This document shows, piece after piece, positions 8,703-16,751 of a stretch of DNA of 64,000 nucleotides (the stretch's first letter is position 1; each line of letters starts with the position of its first letter). The translations under genes were made by a program, and so were the position numbers. This stretch comes from Phycisphaerales bacterium. Its GTDB lineage: Bacteria; Planctomycetota; Phycisphaerae; UBA1845; UTPLA1. The stretch is from the NCBI GenBank assembly GCA_020639075.1, contig JACKHI010000001.1, positions 2,852,001 to 2,916,000 on the forward strand, read 5' to 3'. The notes beneath the pieces were generated by a model. That model was not told the DNA's origin. It saw only the letters and a list, made by a program, of their open reading frames with translations, and searched no databases.

Positions 8703-9281
8703 ATGGACGCGCTGCCGTACCTTCAGAGCCATCCGCCGCGCTGTGTCGCCGGATTCAACTGTCAACTGATCGATCTACCGGAATTCCCAGGCGACGTGCG
8801 GAACCACTGCGATCCGGGTTTCGAGTTTGAGGATTACCCGACATGTCCGGAGACCGCGTACCGATTGTTGTGTCCCTGTGGCAGCAGTCTTCACTACATC
8901 CACGGCTATCATTTCACGAGCACCGAGGGCAAAGCGCCGGTCGATCTCTTTGTCGGTCCACACTTTCTCGAATGTGCCGCATGCGGAAAACAAGCCGAGC
9001 TTCTGGATCTGGAAAAGCACGGTTACGACGCGGAATTGGGTCACGGTTGCTACAGTTTCCGATCCTGCGGAACAGCAGGCGTTTTCGAATGCCAAACTTG
9101 CGGCAGGCAACCGTCTGAGACGTTGATCATATTCAGCTACTCCGGAGTTGAAGACCTTCTTGCGTCACCTGATGAAAAAACCGCCGGACGCGAACAGGAT
9201 CTTTTCGATTGGGTTACCGTGGGCGCAACTTGTGCCAAGTGTTCCAAGCTTCAGCGAGTGACGGACTACGAGTGCGCTTGA
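8703..9281 (+). CDS. Cysteine-rich putative zinc-ribbon protein, unknown function
   Basis: 192 residues, soluble, with several Cys pairs that could bind zinc: CPCG (about 58), CAACG (about 94), CQTCG (about 131) and CAKC (about 181). There is no signal peptide or membrane segment. It is not recognised as a named family. It is bracketed by nearly identical repeat elements in the same orientation (8518-8639 and 9318-9440), leaving little other flanking DNA. That could mean a gene-plus-repeat duplication or insertion unit. The ATG at 8703 follows a weak purine-rich stretch (AGGAGCCAAC). The Cys pattern supports a real gene, but the function is open. Confidence 0.65.
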   Translation: MDALPYLQSHPPRCVAGFNCQLIDLPEFPGDVRNHCDPGFEFEDYPTCPETAYRLLCPCGSSLHYIHGYHFTSTEGKAPVDLFVGPHFLECAACGKQAELLDLEKHGYDAELGHGCYSFRSCGTAGVFECQTCGRQPSETLIIFSYSGVEDLLASPDEKTAGREQDLFDWVTVGATCAKCSKLQRVTDYECA

Positions 9282-9317
9282 TGCGAATGCCAGCGCAGCG
9301 TCACTGGCCCCGCTCCC

Positions 9318-9440
9318 CCGTGGCCCAGCCTACAGGCTGGGGAAGCGAATTGGCTGATGTCCTCGGGCCACGCTCAAGTTTCATTACGGTTTATGTTGCG
9401 AGCGCAATTCGCTTCCCCAGGGCTTCGCCCTGGGCCACGG
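9318..9440. repeat. Nested inverted-repeat element, copy 3 (123 bp)
   Basis: Third copy, in the convergent gap between the zinc-ribbon gene and gatA. The right inner hairpin reads CCCAGGGCTTCGCCCTGGG instead of CCCAGGGCATGCCCTGGG. Its loop has changed while the paired arms are intact, which is what selection on the folded form would give. Confidence 0.9.
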
Positions 9441-9583
9441 GCGCGATAGCAGGCTTTGCATTTTGCGTGCATCGCTTCCTTGCATACGCCGGCGCCGCTC
9501 CCTCATTGTCGCGGCCCTGATCGCGCGGATGCGGATCGGCGGATTTCACTTTCAGCTTTCGGCTTTTTGCGTTTCAGCTTTTC

Positions 9584-10987
9584 TTACGCGCAAATCGCAG
9601 GTCGCTTCTTGTGAAAGTCCGTCACCTGCTGGAACTGGTGCGCGATCTGCAGCAGTTTTGCCTCGTCAAAATGCTTGCCCATGAGTTGCAGACCGATCGG
9701 CATGCCGTCGCTCGTATGCCCGCAGGGTATGCTCAGCGCCGGAATCCCCGCGAGGTTCGCCGCACAGTTGTAGATGTCCGTCAGGTACATTTCCAACGGG
9801 CTATGTGACTTTTCGCCAAACTTGAACGCGGGAGTCGGCGTCGTCGGCGAGAGGATCGCGTCGCACTGTTCGAACGCCCGATCGAAGTCCTGCCTGATCA
9901 GCGTCCGAACGCGCAGTGCCTTGTTGTAATACTGATCGTAGTAACCGCTCGACAGCGCAAACGTGCCCAGCATGATGCGGCGCTTCACTTCGGCGCCGAA
10001 GCCCTCCGCCCTGCTCTTCGAGTAGACCTCAAAGTAGTCCTTCGGCGATTCGGTACGATGCCCGTAGCGCACGCCGTCGAATCGCGCGAGATTACTCGAC
10101 GCCTCCGCCGTGCAGATCAGGTAATAACATGCAATGACGTACTTCGTGTGCGGCAGACGCACTTCGCTCACTTCCGCGCCGAGCTTCTTCAGTGTCTCGA
10201 TCGCCGACTCGACGGCCTTGCGCGTCTCCGGATGAACGCCGTCACCGAAATACTCCGCCGCGACGCCAATTCGCAGCCTGCCCATCGGTTCATTGAGCAT
10301 GCTGACATAATCCGGTACTGGCGTATCAAAGCATGTCGAATCGCGAGAGTCGTGGCCCGCGATGACGCCCAGCAGCACAGCAAGCTGCCACGCATTGGTC
10401 GCCAGTGGACCAATCTGGTCGAGGCTGCTGGCGAAGGCGACAAGTCCATACCGCGAAACGCGACCGTAAGTCGGCTTGAGACCGCAAACGCCGCAGAAGC
10501 TGGCCGGTTGGCGAATCGACCCGCCAGTATCACTGCCGAGTGCGAATTCGACCATTCGGGACGCAACGGCCGCGGCGGAACCGCCCGACGATCCGCCCGG
10601 AACGTATTCGGGATTCCACGGATTCAGTGTCGGGAAAAGACCGGAGTTTTCCGTCGTACTTCCCATCGCGAATTCATCGAGATTCGTCTTGCCGACGATA
10701 ATGGCGCCGGCGCGCTCCAACCTTTCGACGACATCCGCCGCGTAAGGCGATTGAAAATCCTCCAGGATGCGTGAAGCGCATGTCGTCTTGCCGTCGAGGG
10801 TGCAGATATTGTCTTTCACGGCGACGGGCATGCCCCACAGCGGCGACTTCGCATCGCGTGGCGCCGACAGCGTTTCCGCCCGGGATGTCGCCCTATCGCT
10901 CCAAATCGCCGCCATCGCCCGCACACGGGGATCGATCTGGTCGATCCGCGTCAGCGCCGACGCTACATTTTCGATTGCCTGGCTCAT
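9584..10987 (-). CDS. gatA: Glutamyl-tRNA(Gln) amidotransferase subunit A (amidase signature family)
   Basis: 467 residues of amidase-signature protein. The catalytic triad is visible: Lys58 (GMPVAVKDN), cis-Ser133 (GGSSGGSAAA) and nucleophile Ser157 (GSDTGGSIRQPA). The K-S-S spacings (75 and 24) equal those of S. aureus GatA as I recall them. GatA releases ammonia from glutamine for Glu-tRNA(Gln) or Asp-tRNA(Asn) transamidation in the GatCAB complex. I start at ATG 10987 (MSQAIENV), which makes the N-terminus about 20 residues shorter than usual. A start at 11071 would add 28 residues that do not look like the family. gatB and gatC are not adjacent. Confidence 0.9.
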   Translation of the reverse strand: MSQAIENVASALTRIDQIDPRVRAMAAIWSDRATSRAETLSAPRDAKSPLWGMPVAVKDNICTLDGKTTCASRILEDFQSPYAADVVERLERAGAIIVGKTNLDEFAMGSTTENSGLFPTLNPWNPEYVPGGSSGGSAAAVASRMVEFALGSDTGGSIRQPASFCGVCGLKPTYGRVSRYGLVAFASSLDQIGPLATNAWQLAVLLGVIAGHDSRDSTCFDTPVPDYVSMLNEPMGRLRIGVAAEYFGDGVHPETRKAVESAIETLKKLGAEVSEVRLPHTKYVIACYYLICTAEASSNLARFDGVRYGHRTESPKDYFEVYSKSRAEGFGAEVKRRIMLGTFALSSGYYDQYYNKALRVRTLIRQDFDRAFEQCDAILSPTTPTPAFKFGEKSHSPLEMYLTDIYNCAANLAGIPALSIPCGHTSDGMPIGLQLMGKHFDEAKLLQIAHQFQQVTDFHKKRPAICA

Positions 10988-11375
10988 TGAAGTGTAGCTT
11001 AACGCGAGCGACAGCCGACGTCGCCCACCCGCCGAAAGGCGATCGCCAATCTCATGCAGGCATTTACCCACATGTCTCGGACAGAGCGAACCTGACGAGA
11101 CGAATATACCGACGCATCGTCAAGACGCTGATCGCAAACAGGAACACGAATCGGCGCAATCTTCAGGCGAAAGTTGACAAATGTAACATGTCACGAGCCG
11201 ATTGCATTGCCCTAACGGTGTCGACTAGGATCCTGTCGATGGGCTGGCACACCGGATTTACTCGAATTCCCGAAATTGCATGCACCGGCAGCCCGTTCGA
11301 TCCGAATTCGGCCATTGTCGTCGATCGGATGATCGCTTTGCTTCGTTACCGCAGCCTGACTGAGTCGACACGCCG
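10988..11375. other. Divergent intergenic region between gatA and a receiver gene
   Basis: About 390 bp with no supported gene. It contains an inverted repeat TGACA-N9-TGTCA at 11175-11193, overlapping a TTGACA (11174-11179). No good -10 hexamer lies at the right distance, so a promoter or operator role is only a possibility. Confidence 0.4.
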
Positions 11376-11777
11376 ATGAACTGGACGCCGGACCAACAAC
11401 TTCGCATTCTCCTGATCGACGACGACGACATCGACGGTCAGCTCCTGAGCATCTACCTGAAGAAGATCTCGCATCACATCGACTTCACACAATGCGTCAA
11501 GGAGGGCGAAGCGCTGGACGCGATCGACTCAACAGCGTTTGACCTGATCTTTGTCGACAACCGGCTATGCGTCTGGACGGGCTCGGAAATGCTCCAGGCC
11601 CTGCGAGAGCACGGATACACGGGCCCGACGGTCCTTTACACCGCGGCGGTGGAGCCGGGCGCCAAAACCCGCCTACGTGAACTGCAATGCCACGACTTCC
11701 TCGAAAAAGGCGACGTGAGCATCAACACGCTGCGCACGACGATCGAATCCGCCATGTCGCGAACGTCGACGAACTGA
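11376..11777 (+). CDS. Stand-alone response-regulator receiver protein
   Basis: 133 residues forming one receiver (REC) domain and nothing else. Visible features are the acidic pocket (ILLIDDDDID, about 11-20), phospho-acceptor Asp61 in LIFVDNRL, the conserved Thr/Ser position in VLYTAA (about 89) and Lys111 in FLEKGD. Without an output domain it probably works by protein-protein interaction, in the CheY manner, or as a phosphorelay intermediate. It is not next to a kinase; the nearest is the PAS kinase at 16752. It converges tightly (32 bp) on the carboxylase gene. Confidence 0.9.
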   Translation: MNWTPDQQLRILLIDDDDIDGQLLSIYLKKISHHIDFTQCVKEGEALDAIDSTAFDLIFVDNRLCVWTGSEMLQALREHGYTGPTVLYTAAVEPGAKTRLRELQCHDFLEKGDVSINTLRTTIESAMSRTSTN

Positions 11778-11809
11778 GAATCAACGCCCCCATCGCTGAC
11801 GCCTGAGGA

Positions 11810-13420
11810 CTACATCCGGAACAGACTCGCGCGCCGCGCTTCCGCTGGTGCATTCAGGCTCGCCGAGATCGCCAGCGCCAGGACCATCCGCGTATCCGCC
11901 GGATCGATCACGCCGTCGTCCCACAGCCGCGCCGTGCTGTAATAAGCACTGCCTTCCGTCTCGTACTTCTCCAGCGTGGGGCGCTTGAACGCGGCCTCTT
12001 CCGCCGGCGCCATCGGTTGCCCGCCTTTGAACACCAGTTGGTCGTTCTTCACTGTGGCAAGGACGCCCGCCGCCTGCTCGCCGCCCATGACGCTGATTCG
12101 CGCATTCGGCCACATCCAGAGCATTCTCGGCTGATACGCACGACCGCACATGCCGTAGTTGCCCGCGCCGTAGCTGCCGCCGATGATCATGGTGAACTTC
12201 GGCACGCACGCATTCGACACGGCCGCGACCATCTTCGCCCCGTCTTTCGCAATGCCGCCGGCCTCGAATTGTCGGCCGACCATGAAGCCCGTGATGTTCT
12301 GAAGGAAGATCAGTGGGATGCCGCGCTGACTGCACATCTCGATGAAATGCGCCGCCTTCTGCGCGCTCTCGCTGAACAGCACGCCGTTGTTCGCGACGAT
12401 TCCAACGGGATAGCCCCAGATGTGCGCGAAGCCCGTCACGAGCGTCGTACCGTAGAGCGCCTTGAATTCATGGAACCGGCTGCCGTCGACGATCCGCGCG
12501 ATCACTTCACGAACGTCGTAGGGCTTGCGTATGTCCTTGTTGATGATGCCGTAAAGCTCCTTCGGATCATGCAACGGCTCTTCGGCCGGGACCATCTTCA
12601 GCGCCGTCTTCGGCCTCTGATTCAGATGCTCGACGATATGCCGCGTGATCGCCAGGGCATCCTCATCGTTCATCGCATAGTGATCCGTCACGCCGCTGGT
12701 TCGACAGTGCACGTCCGCGCCACCCAACTCCTCTGCCGTGACTTCCTCGCCCGTCGCCGCCTTCACGAGCGGCGGACCGCCCAGGAAAATCGTCCCCTGC
12801 TCCTTCACGATGACCGTCTCGTCGCTCATCGCCGGCACGTACGCGCCCCCGGCCGTGCACGAACCCAGCACGACGGCGATCTGCGGAATCCCCTCCGCGC
12901 TCATTCGCGCCTGGTTGTAGAAGATCCGTCCGAAGTGATCGCGATCGGGAAAAACCTCGGCCTGCAGCGGAAGGAACGCGCCGCCCGAATCGACGAGGTA
13001 GATACACGGCAGATGGTTTTCGTGAGCGATCTCCTGCGCGCGCAGGTGCTTTTTCACCGTCATCGGGTAGTACGTGCCGCCCTTGACCGTCGCATCGTTC
13101 GCCACGATCAGGCACTCGCGTCCCGCGACGCGTCCGATGCCCGTGACCATTCCGGCGCCAGGCGCGTCATTGCCGTAGAGATCCCAGGCGGCCAGCGGCG
13201 AAAATTCGAGAAACGGGCTGTCGCCATCGACGAGCCGCTCAACCCGCTCGCGGACGACCAGCTTGCCGCGCGACGTGTGCTTTTCCACGGCGGCCGGACC
13301 GCCGCCTTCTTTCACTTTGCCGATGCGCTGACGCAGCTCTCGCACGAGTCCGGCCATGTGCTCGGCGTTCTCGGCGAAAGTGGCGTCCTGCGCGTTGATT
13401 CGAGATTGAATTCTGTCCAT
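11810..13420 (-). CDS. mccB: 3-methylcrotonyl-CoA carboxylase beta chain (carboxyltransferase)
   Basis: 536 residues, the full length of the biotin-dependent acyl-CoA carboxyltransferase beta subunit. Segments such as GGAYVPAMSDE, TIFLGGPPLVKAATGEE and GGADVHCRTSGV are very close to the animal MCC beta chain, which favours methylcrotonyl-CoA over propionyl- or acetyl-CoA as substrate. The enzyme would move carboxyl from biotin to 3-methylcrotonyl-CoA in leucine degradation. The partner biotin carboxylase/BCCP alpha chain is not in the window. It reads divergently from the secreted protein at 13587, with 166 bp between the starts. Confidence 0.9.
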   Translation of the reverse strand: MDRIQSRINAQDATFAENAEHMAGLVRELRQRIGKVKEGGGPAAVEKHTSRGKLVVRERVERLVDGDSPFLEFSPLAAWDLYGNDAPGAGMVTGIGRVAGRECLIVANDATVKGGTYYPMTVKKHLRAQEIAHENHLPCIYLVDSGGAFLPLQAEVFPDRDHFGRIFYNQARMSAEGIPQIAVVLGSCTAGGAYVPAMSDETVIVKEQGTIFLGGPPLVKAATGEEVTAEELGGADVHCRTSGVTDHYAMNDEDALAITRHIVEHLNQRPKTALKMVPAEEPLHDPKELYGIINKDIRKPYDVREVIARIVDGSRFHEFKALYGTTLVTGFAHIWGYPVGIVANNGVLFSESAQKAAHFIEMCSQRGIPLIFLQNITGFMVGRQFEAGGIAKDGAKMVAAVSNACVPKFTMIIGGSYGAGNYGMCGRAYQPRMLWMWPNARISVMGGEQAAGVLATVKNDQLVFKGGQPMAPAEEAAFKRPTLEKYETEGSAYYSTARLWDDGVIDPADTRMVLALAISASLNAPAEARRASLFRM

Positions 13421-13586
13421 GCCGCTGAGGATAGCCGATTCTCGTCAGGCAACCAAAAGTACCAACTTTGCGGGTCGATTGCCCGCCTCGCGACGCAGGG
13501 CTACCATGCCGACCCGGAAGCGCCGGACGGCGATCGGCCGAATCCCGGGCGCATATGACTTCACAATCATCTTCAGGAGGGCCGTC

Positions 13587-15797
13587 ATGCTGACTCGATT
13601 CATGTTCGCCATCGTCGCGCTTCTACCGGCAGCCGCCGCGCTAGGCGACACACCGAAGGACCTGGCCAAACTCTTCCCGAAAGACACGCTCGGCTTCGCC
13701 TGCCGCGCAGGGGCCGACGCCGCCGGCCGCATGGCGGAGGGCACGAGCTTTGGCGATCTCGTCGCCGACCCTGAAATGCGCCGTTTCACGACAAGCGTGT
13801 GCGCAGCCATCGACGGCTTCATCCGAGCGCAGGCTCGGAACGAGGGCGTGCCGCCGGAGATGGTGGAAGGAAGCCTCCGCGTCCTGCACGACTTCTGGAC
13901 GCGCCCCGTCGCCATGGGCGTCATTGACTTCCAACTCTCGGAAGACAAGCAAAGTGTCGACGCCGCGATCGTCTGCCACGTCGGCAAAGACGCCGCACGC
14001 CTGGCGGCCGACGTTGAGGCGCTCCTGGTAACAGCGGGCGCACCGGCCCAGGAAGTGGAATTCGCCGGGCACAAATTCACTATTGCGGATCCTGACGAAA
14101 AAGACTTTCGCCCGCTCTTCGGCGCCGTCGGCGAGTATTTCGTGATCCTCCACGGTGAGCGCAGCGCCGAAGTCATCCAGCGCATCGAGACGGGCGGTCC
14201 CAATCTCAGCGACGACGAGACGCTGGCGGCGTGTCGCAACCGGATAGCCGGCGACGACGACACGCGTTCGATGGCGATGTACATCAACGTGGATCGAGTT
14301 GCAGCCAAACTCAAGGCGCTCGCCGTCGACATAGCGGGTCCCGATCGCGGCGACGTCGAAAAAGTGTGCAGCGTCCTCAACGCCCTCGGCCTGGAGAATC
14401 TCGCAGGCGTCGCATGGGAATCGCATTATCGAAAAGGCGGCTGTTACGACGCGATGTACTTCCACACACCCGGCGGCGGTCGCGGGCTGCTCGCTGCGGG
14501 CGGCAAGGCGATTACCGAGGATGATCTCCAGCTGATCCCGAAGAACGCCCGCTGGGCCAGCGCCGCGAACGTGGAACTCGCGGCAGGCCTTCGCGCCCTG
14601 CTGACGCACGCCAAGTCGATGGATCCCGAAGCGGCGCAGCACATTTCCGGCGTCGAGTCGATCGCACAAGGCGTCCTCGGCATGCCCCCGGTCGATTTCC
14701 TTGAGCTCTTCGGCGACACGTTCGTCGTCTACGACGCGCCGGACAGCGGCGGCATCTGGTTCACAGGCGCCGTTCTGATCGTGGATTGTCGTGACACGGA
14801 CAAAGCCGAGAAGGCCATGACGCAGCTCGTCCGCAGCGTCGCCTCCATGATCGCCGGGGAAGTCGCGATGGACGTCAAAACGCTCGAACACAAGGACTAC
14901 AAGATCCGCTACATCAACGCCGCGGGTCAGCCCGTTCCAGTTGCTCCCGCGTGGGCCGTCCGCGACGGGCGGTTGATCATGGGGCTCTACCCGCAAATGG
15001 TCGCGTCAACGCTCGATCGTCTGGCGGAAGGCAACTTGCGAGATACGTCGATCCTCGCGAACGAGGACTTCAAGAAGGCGCGCAGCGTCCTCGGCGATCT
15101 GGGAACTTCATTCACATACACGAACACAACCGACGGCGTTCGCGCGCTCTACCCTTTCGCGCTGATCGCCGGCCAGATCGGCGCAGCGATGGCGCAAGGC
15201 GAAGGCATCGACATCGACGTGACGGCCATCCCCTCGCTACGGACGCTGGAGAAGTACATTCACGGCCAGGTCCAATTCACACAGACCAACGGCGACGGCA
15301 CGCTCGTCACGTCCTACGGCGCGATCCCGTTCGGCGTCAATTCGATGGCGCCCGCCAGCGTGATGGTTGCGCCGATGACGGCCGCGATCCTGCTGCCGTC
15401 GCTCTCACGGGCACGGGAGCTCTCCAAGCGAACCGTCTGCGCCGCTGATCTCCGCGGCATCGGCCAGGCGATGTACATCCACGCACAGGATGACGGCAGG
15501 TTTCCGTCGGATTTCCAGACGCTGATCGACGAAAACAACATCACGACGAAAATGCTCATCTGCCCAAGCACGAACCACGTCGTCGGCGATGCGCTGGACG
15601 CATGCTATGTCATCGTTCCCGGCCAGACGACGTACAGCGACCCAAGCAACGTCCTCGTTTACGAACGACGGGAGAACCATGACGGCGAAGGCGTAAACGT
15701 CCTCTTCCAGGACGGCCACGTCCAGTTTATTTCGATCGAGGAATTGGACCGGCGGCTCGAGGAGACTCGGCAGCGGCTCGAAAAGGCCGGCAATTGA
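13587..15797 (+). CDS. Secreted protein with C-terminal H-X10-DG prepilin-type segment
   Basis: 736 residues. ATG 13587 is fixed by AGGAGG six bases upstream and by the signal peptide it opens (MLTRFMFAIVALLPAAAALG). Residues about 20-590 form a large beta-rich region I do not recognise, loosely like planctomycete DUF3352-type surface proteins. The last ~145 residues copy a planctomycete pseudopilin: a pilin-like helix (AAILLPSLSRAREL), then VCAADLRGIGQAMYIHAQDDGRFP, and finally HDGEGVNVLFQDGHVQF, i.e. His-X10-Asp-Gly where the family usually has X9. In ordinary members this tail follows an N-terminal methylation helix. Here the helix is internal, so the protein looks like a fusion. Confidence 0.82.
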   Translation: MLTRFMFAIVALLPAAAALGDTPKDLAKLFPKDTLGFACRAGADAAGRMAEGTSFGDLVADPEMRRFTTSVCAAIDGFIRAQARNEGVPPEMVEGSLRVLHDFWTRPVAMGVIDFQLSEDKQSVDAAIVCHVGKDAARLAADVEALLVTAGAPAQEVEFAGHKFTIADPDEKDFRPLFGAVGEYFVILHGERSAEVIQRIETGGPNLSDDETLAACRNRIAGDDDTRSMAMYINVDRVAAKLKALAVDIAGPDRGDVEKVCSVLNALGLENLAGVAWESHYRKGGCYDAMYFHTPGGGRGLLAAGGKAITEDDLQLIPKNARWASAANVELAAGLRALLTHAKSMDPEAAQHISGVESIAQGVLGMPPVDFLELFGDTFVVYDAPDSGGIWFTGAVLIVDCRDTDKAEKAMTQLVRSVASMIAGEVAMDVKTLEHKDYKIRYINAAGQPVPVAPAWAVRDGRLIMGLYPQMVASTLDRLAEGNLRDTSILANEDFKKARSVLGDLGTSFTYTNTTDGVRALYPFALIAGQIGAAMAQGEGIDIDVTAIPSLRTLEKYIHGQVQFTQTNGDGTLVTSYGAIPFGVNSMAPASVMVAPMTAAILLPSLSRARELSKRTVCAADLRGIGQAMYIHAQDDGRFPSDFQTLIDENNITTKMLICPSTNHVVGDALDACYVIVPGQTTYSDPSNVLVYERRENHDGEGVNVLFQDGHVQFISIEELDRRLEETRQRLEKAGN

Positions 15798-15842
15798 TCA
15801 CCAACGATCGCAACATCGGGCAGGGATGACGATTCCTCACCC

Positions 15843-15869
15843 TTGCCCGATTTGCGATGCGGATATAAT
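15843..15869 (+). promoter_or_regulatory. Probable promoter of tRNA-Ser
   Basis: A perfect -10 hexamer TATAAT (15864-15869) lies 15 bp after TTGCCC (15843-15848), or 16 bp after CTTGCC. The predicted transcript starts near 15876, about 28 nt before the tRNA, and includes a perfect GCCGGCG/CGCCGGC hairpin at 15879-15898. Confidence 0.55.
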
Positions 15870-15903
15870 GCCCGGACCGCCGGCGGGAGCACGCCGGCAA
15901 CTA

Positions 15904-15988
15904 GGTGAGATGGCCGAGTGGTTTAAGGCGGCGGTCTTGAAAACCGCTGTACCGAAAGGTACCGGGGGTTCGAATCCCTCTCTCACCG
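15904..15988 (+). tRNA. tRNA-Ser(UGA)
   Basis: An 85-nt cloverleaf: acceptor arms GGTGAGA and TCTCACC, discriminator G, D-arm region GGCCGAGTGGTTTAAGGC, anticodon stem-loop GCGGT-CTTGAAA-ACCGC with anticodon TGA, a long variable arm (TGTACCGAAAGGTACC) and TpsiC arm GGGGGTTCGAATCCCTC. The long variable arm is diagnostic of a class II tRNA, and the anticodon reads UCA and UCG codons. The 3' CCA is not encoded. Confidence 0.97.
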
Positions 15989-16751
15989 TTTTCCGAATTC
16001 AGCGATCGGCCTGCACGTCACTCTCGGTCATGCGGCGGGGATCGATCGGTGCACGATCCGCCAACAATCAGCTTGCAACTGCATTGCAGTGATGATTCCA
16101 TCGATTCGCAGGACTGAACGCAGTAGTAAGTAGCGAGACACCCTCGAAAAACCCAAGTAATCCATTATTTCTTTCGCGCAATACCACGCGCGCAAACGTC
16201 TGAAATAGCATTGAAACGGCCATACCGTTGGCGTCCGGATTTCCATTTTTCCTAACAGTTGAGCAATTATCGCGATCGTCAGCAAAACCATCCGGAGGAC
16301 ATCTCCCCCAATCAGTGCTCTAATAGTCGGCAACGGATGTGTCCAAAATAATGCCCAACAAACGGAGTATATGCGTTGAGTCGAATCTCACGATGCGACC
16401 AGCATCGCGGAACTGACCCGATGACTAGAACTGATGCAGTGTTTTCAAGACAATTGACGATGACAAGCTACGGCGCCTGGATACGGAGTTGAGACTGACG
16501 TCCACGCGATGCGACGCTCCGCGAACAGCCGATGAGCCGGCCGCCCCGCTGTTGACAGATGGCCGGGAACCCGCTGCCCGGCGACGCCGACCCATTTCAA
16601 TCGGATACCCAATATCGCATTAACCCAATAAAACGACATTCGTCTCGATTCAGCCGATCGCGGCTCGATGATCCGACGGATGACTATCATCTATTTAGAC
16701 TGAATGCTATTTCCCGTCCGAACGGCAGGTCAGCCGAAGGATATATTGTCA
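15989..16751. other. 763-bp intergenic region with no supported gene
   Basis: This stretch between tRNA-Ser and the kinase gene is visibly poorer in GC than its surroundings. The longest open frames on either strand are 80-100 codons and lack ribosome sites and protein-like composition. I see no tRNA-adjacent integrase or direct repeat that would mark an integrated element. Confidence 0.5.

Noticed and set aside
12017..13558. 513-codon plus-strand frame opposite the methylcrotonyl-CoA carboxylase gene
   Set aside because: Antisense shadow; the minus-strand protein is highly conserved along its whole length.
16028..16333. 101-codon minus-strand frame after tRNA-Ser, with a hydrophobic start
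   Set aside because: No ribosome site, no conserved-looking motif, and the region resembles random GC-poor DNA.
15904..16751. Possible integrated element at the tRNA-Ser 3' end
   Set aside because: No integrase gene, no direct repeat of the tRNA 3' end and no foreign gene content were seen.
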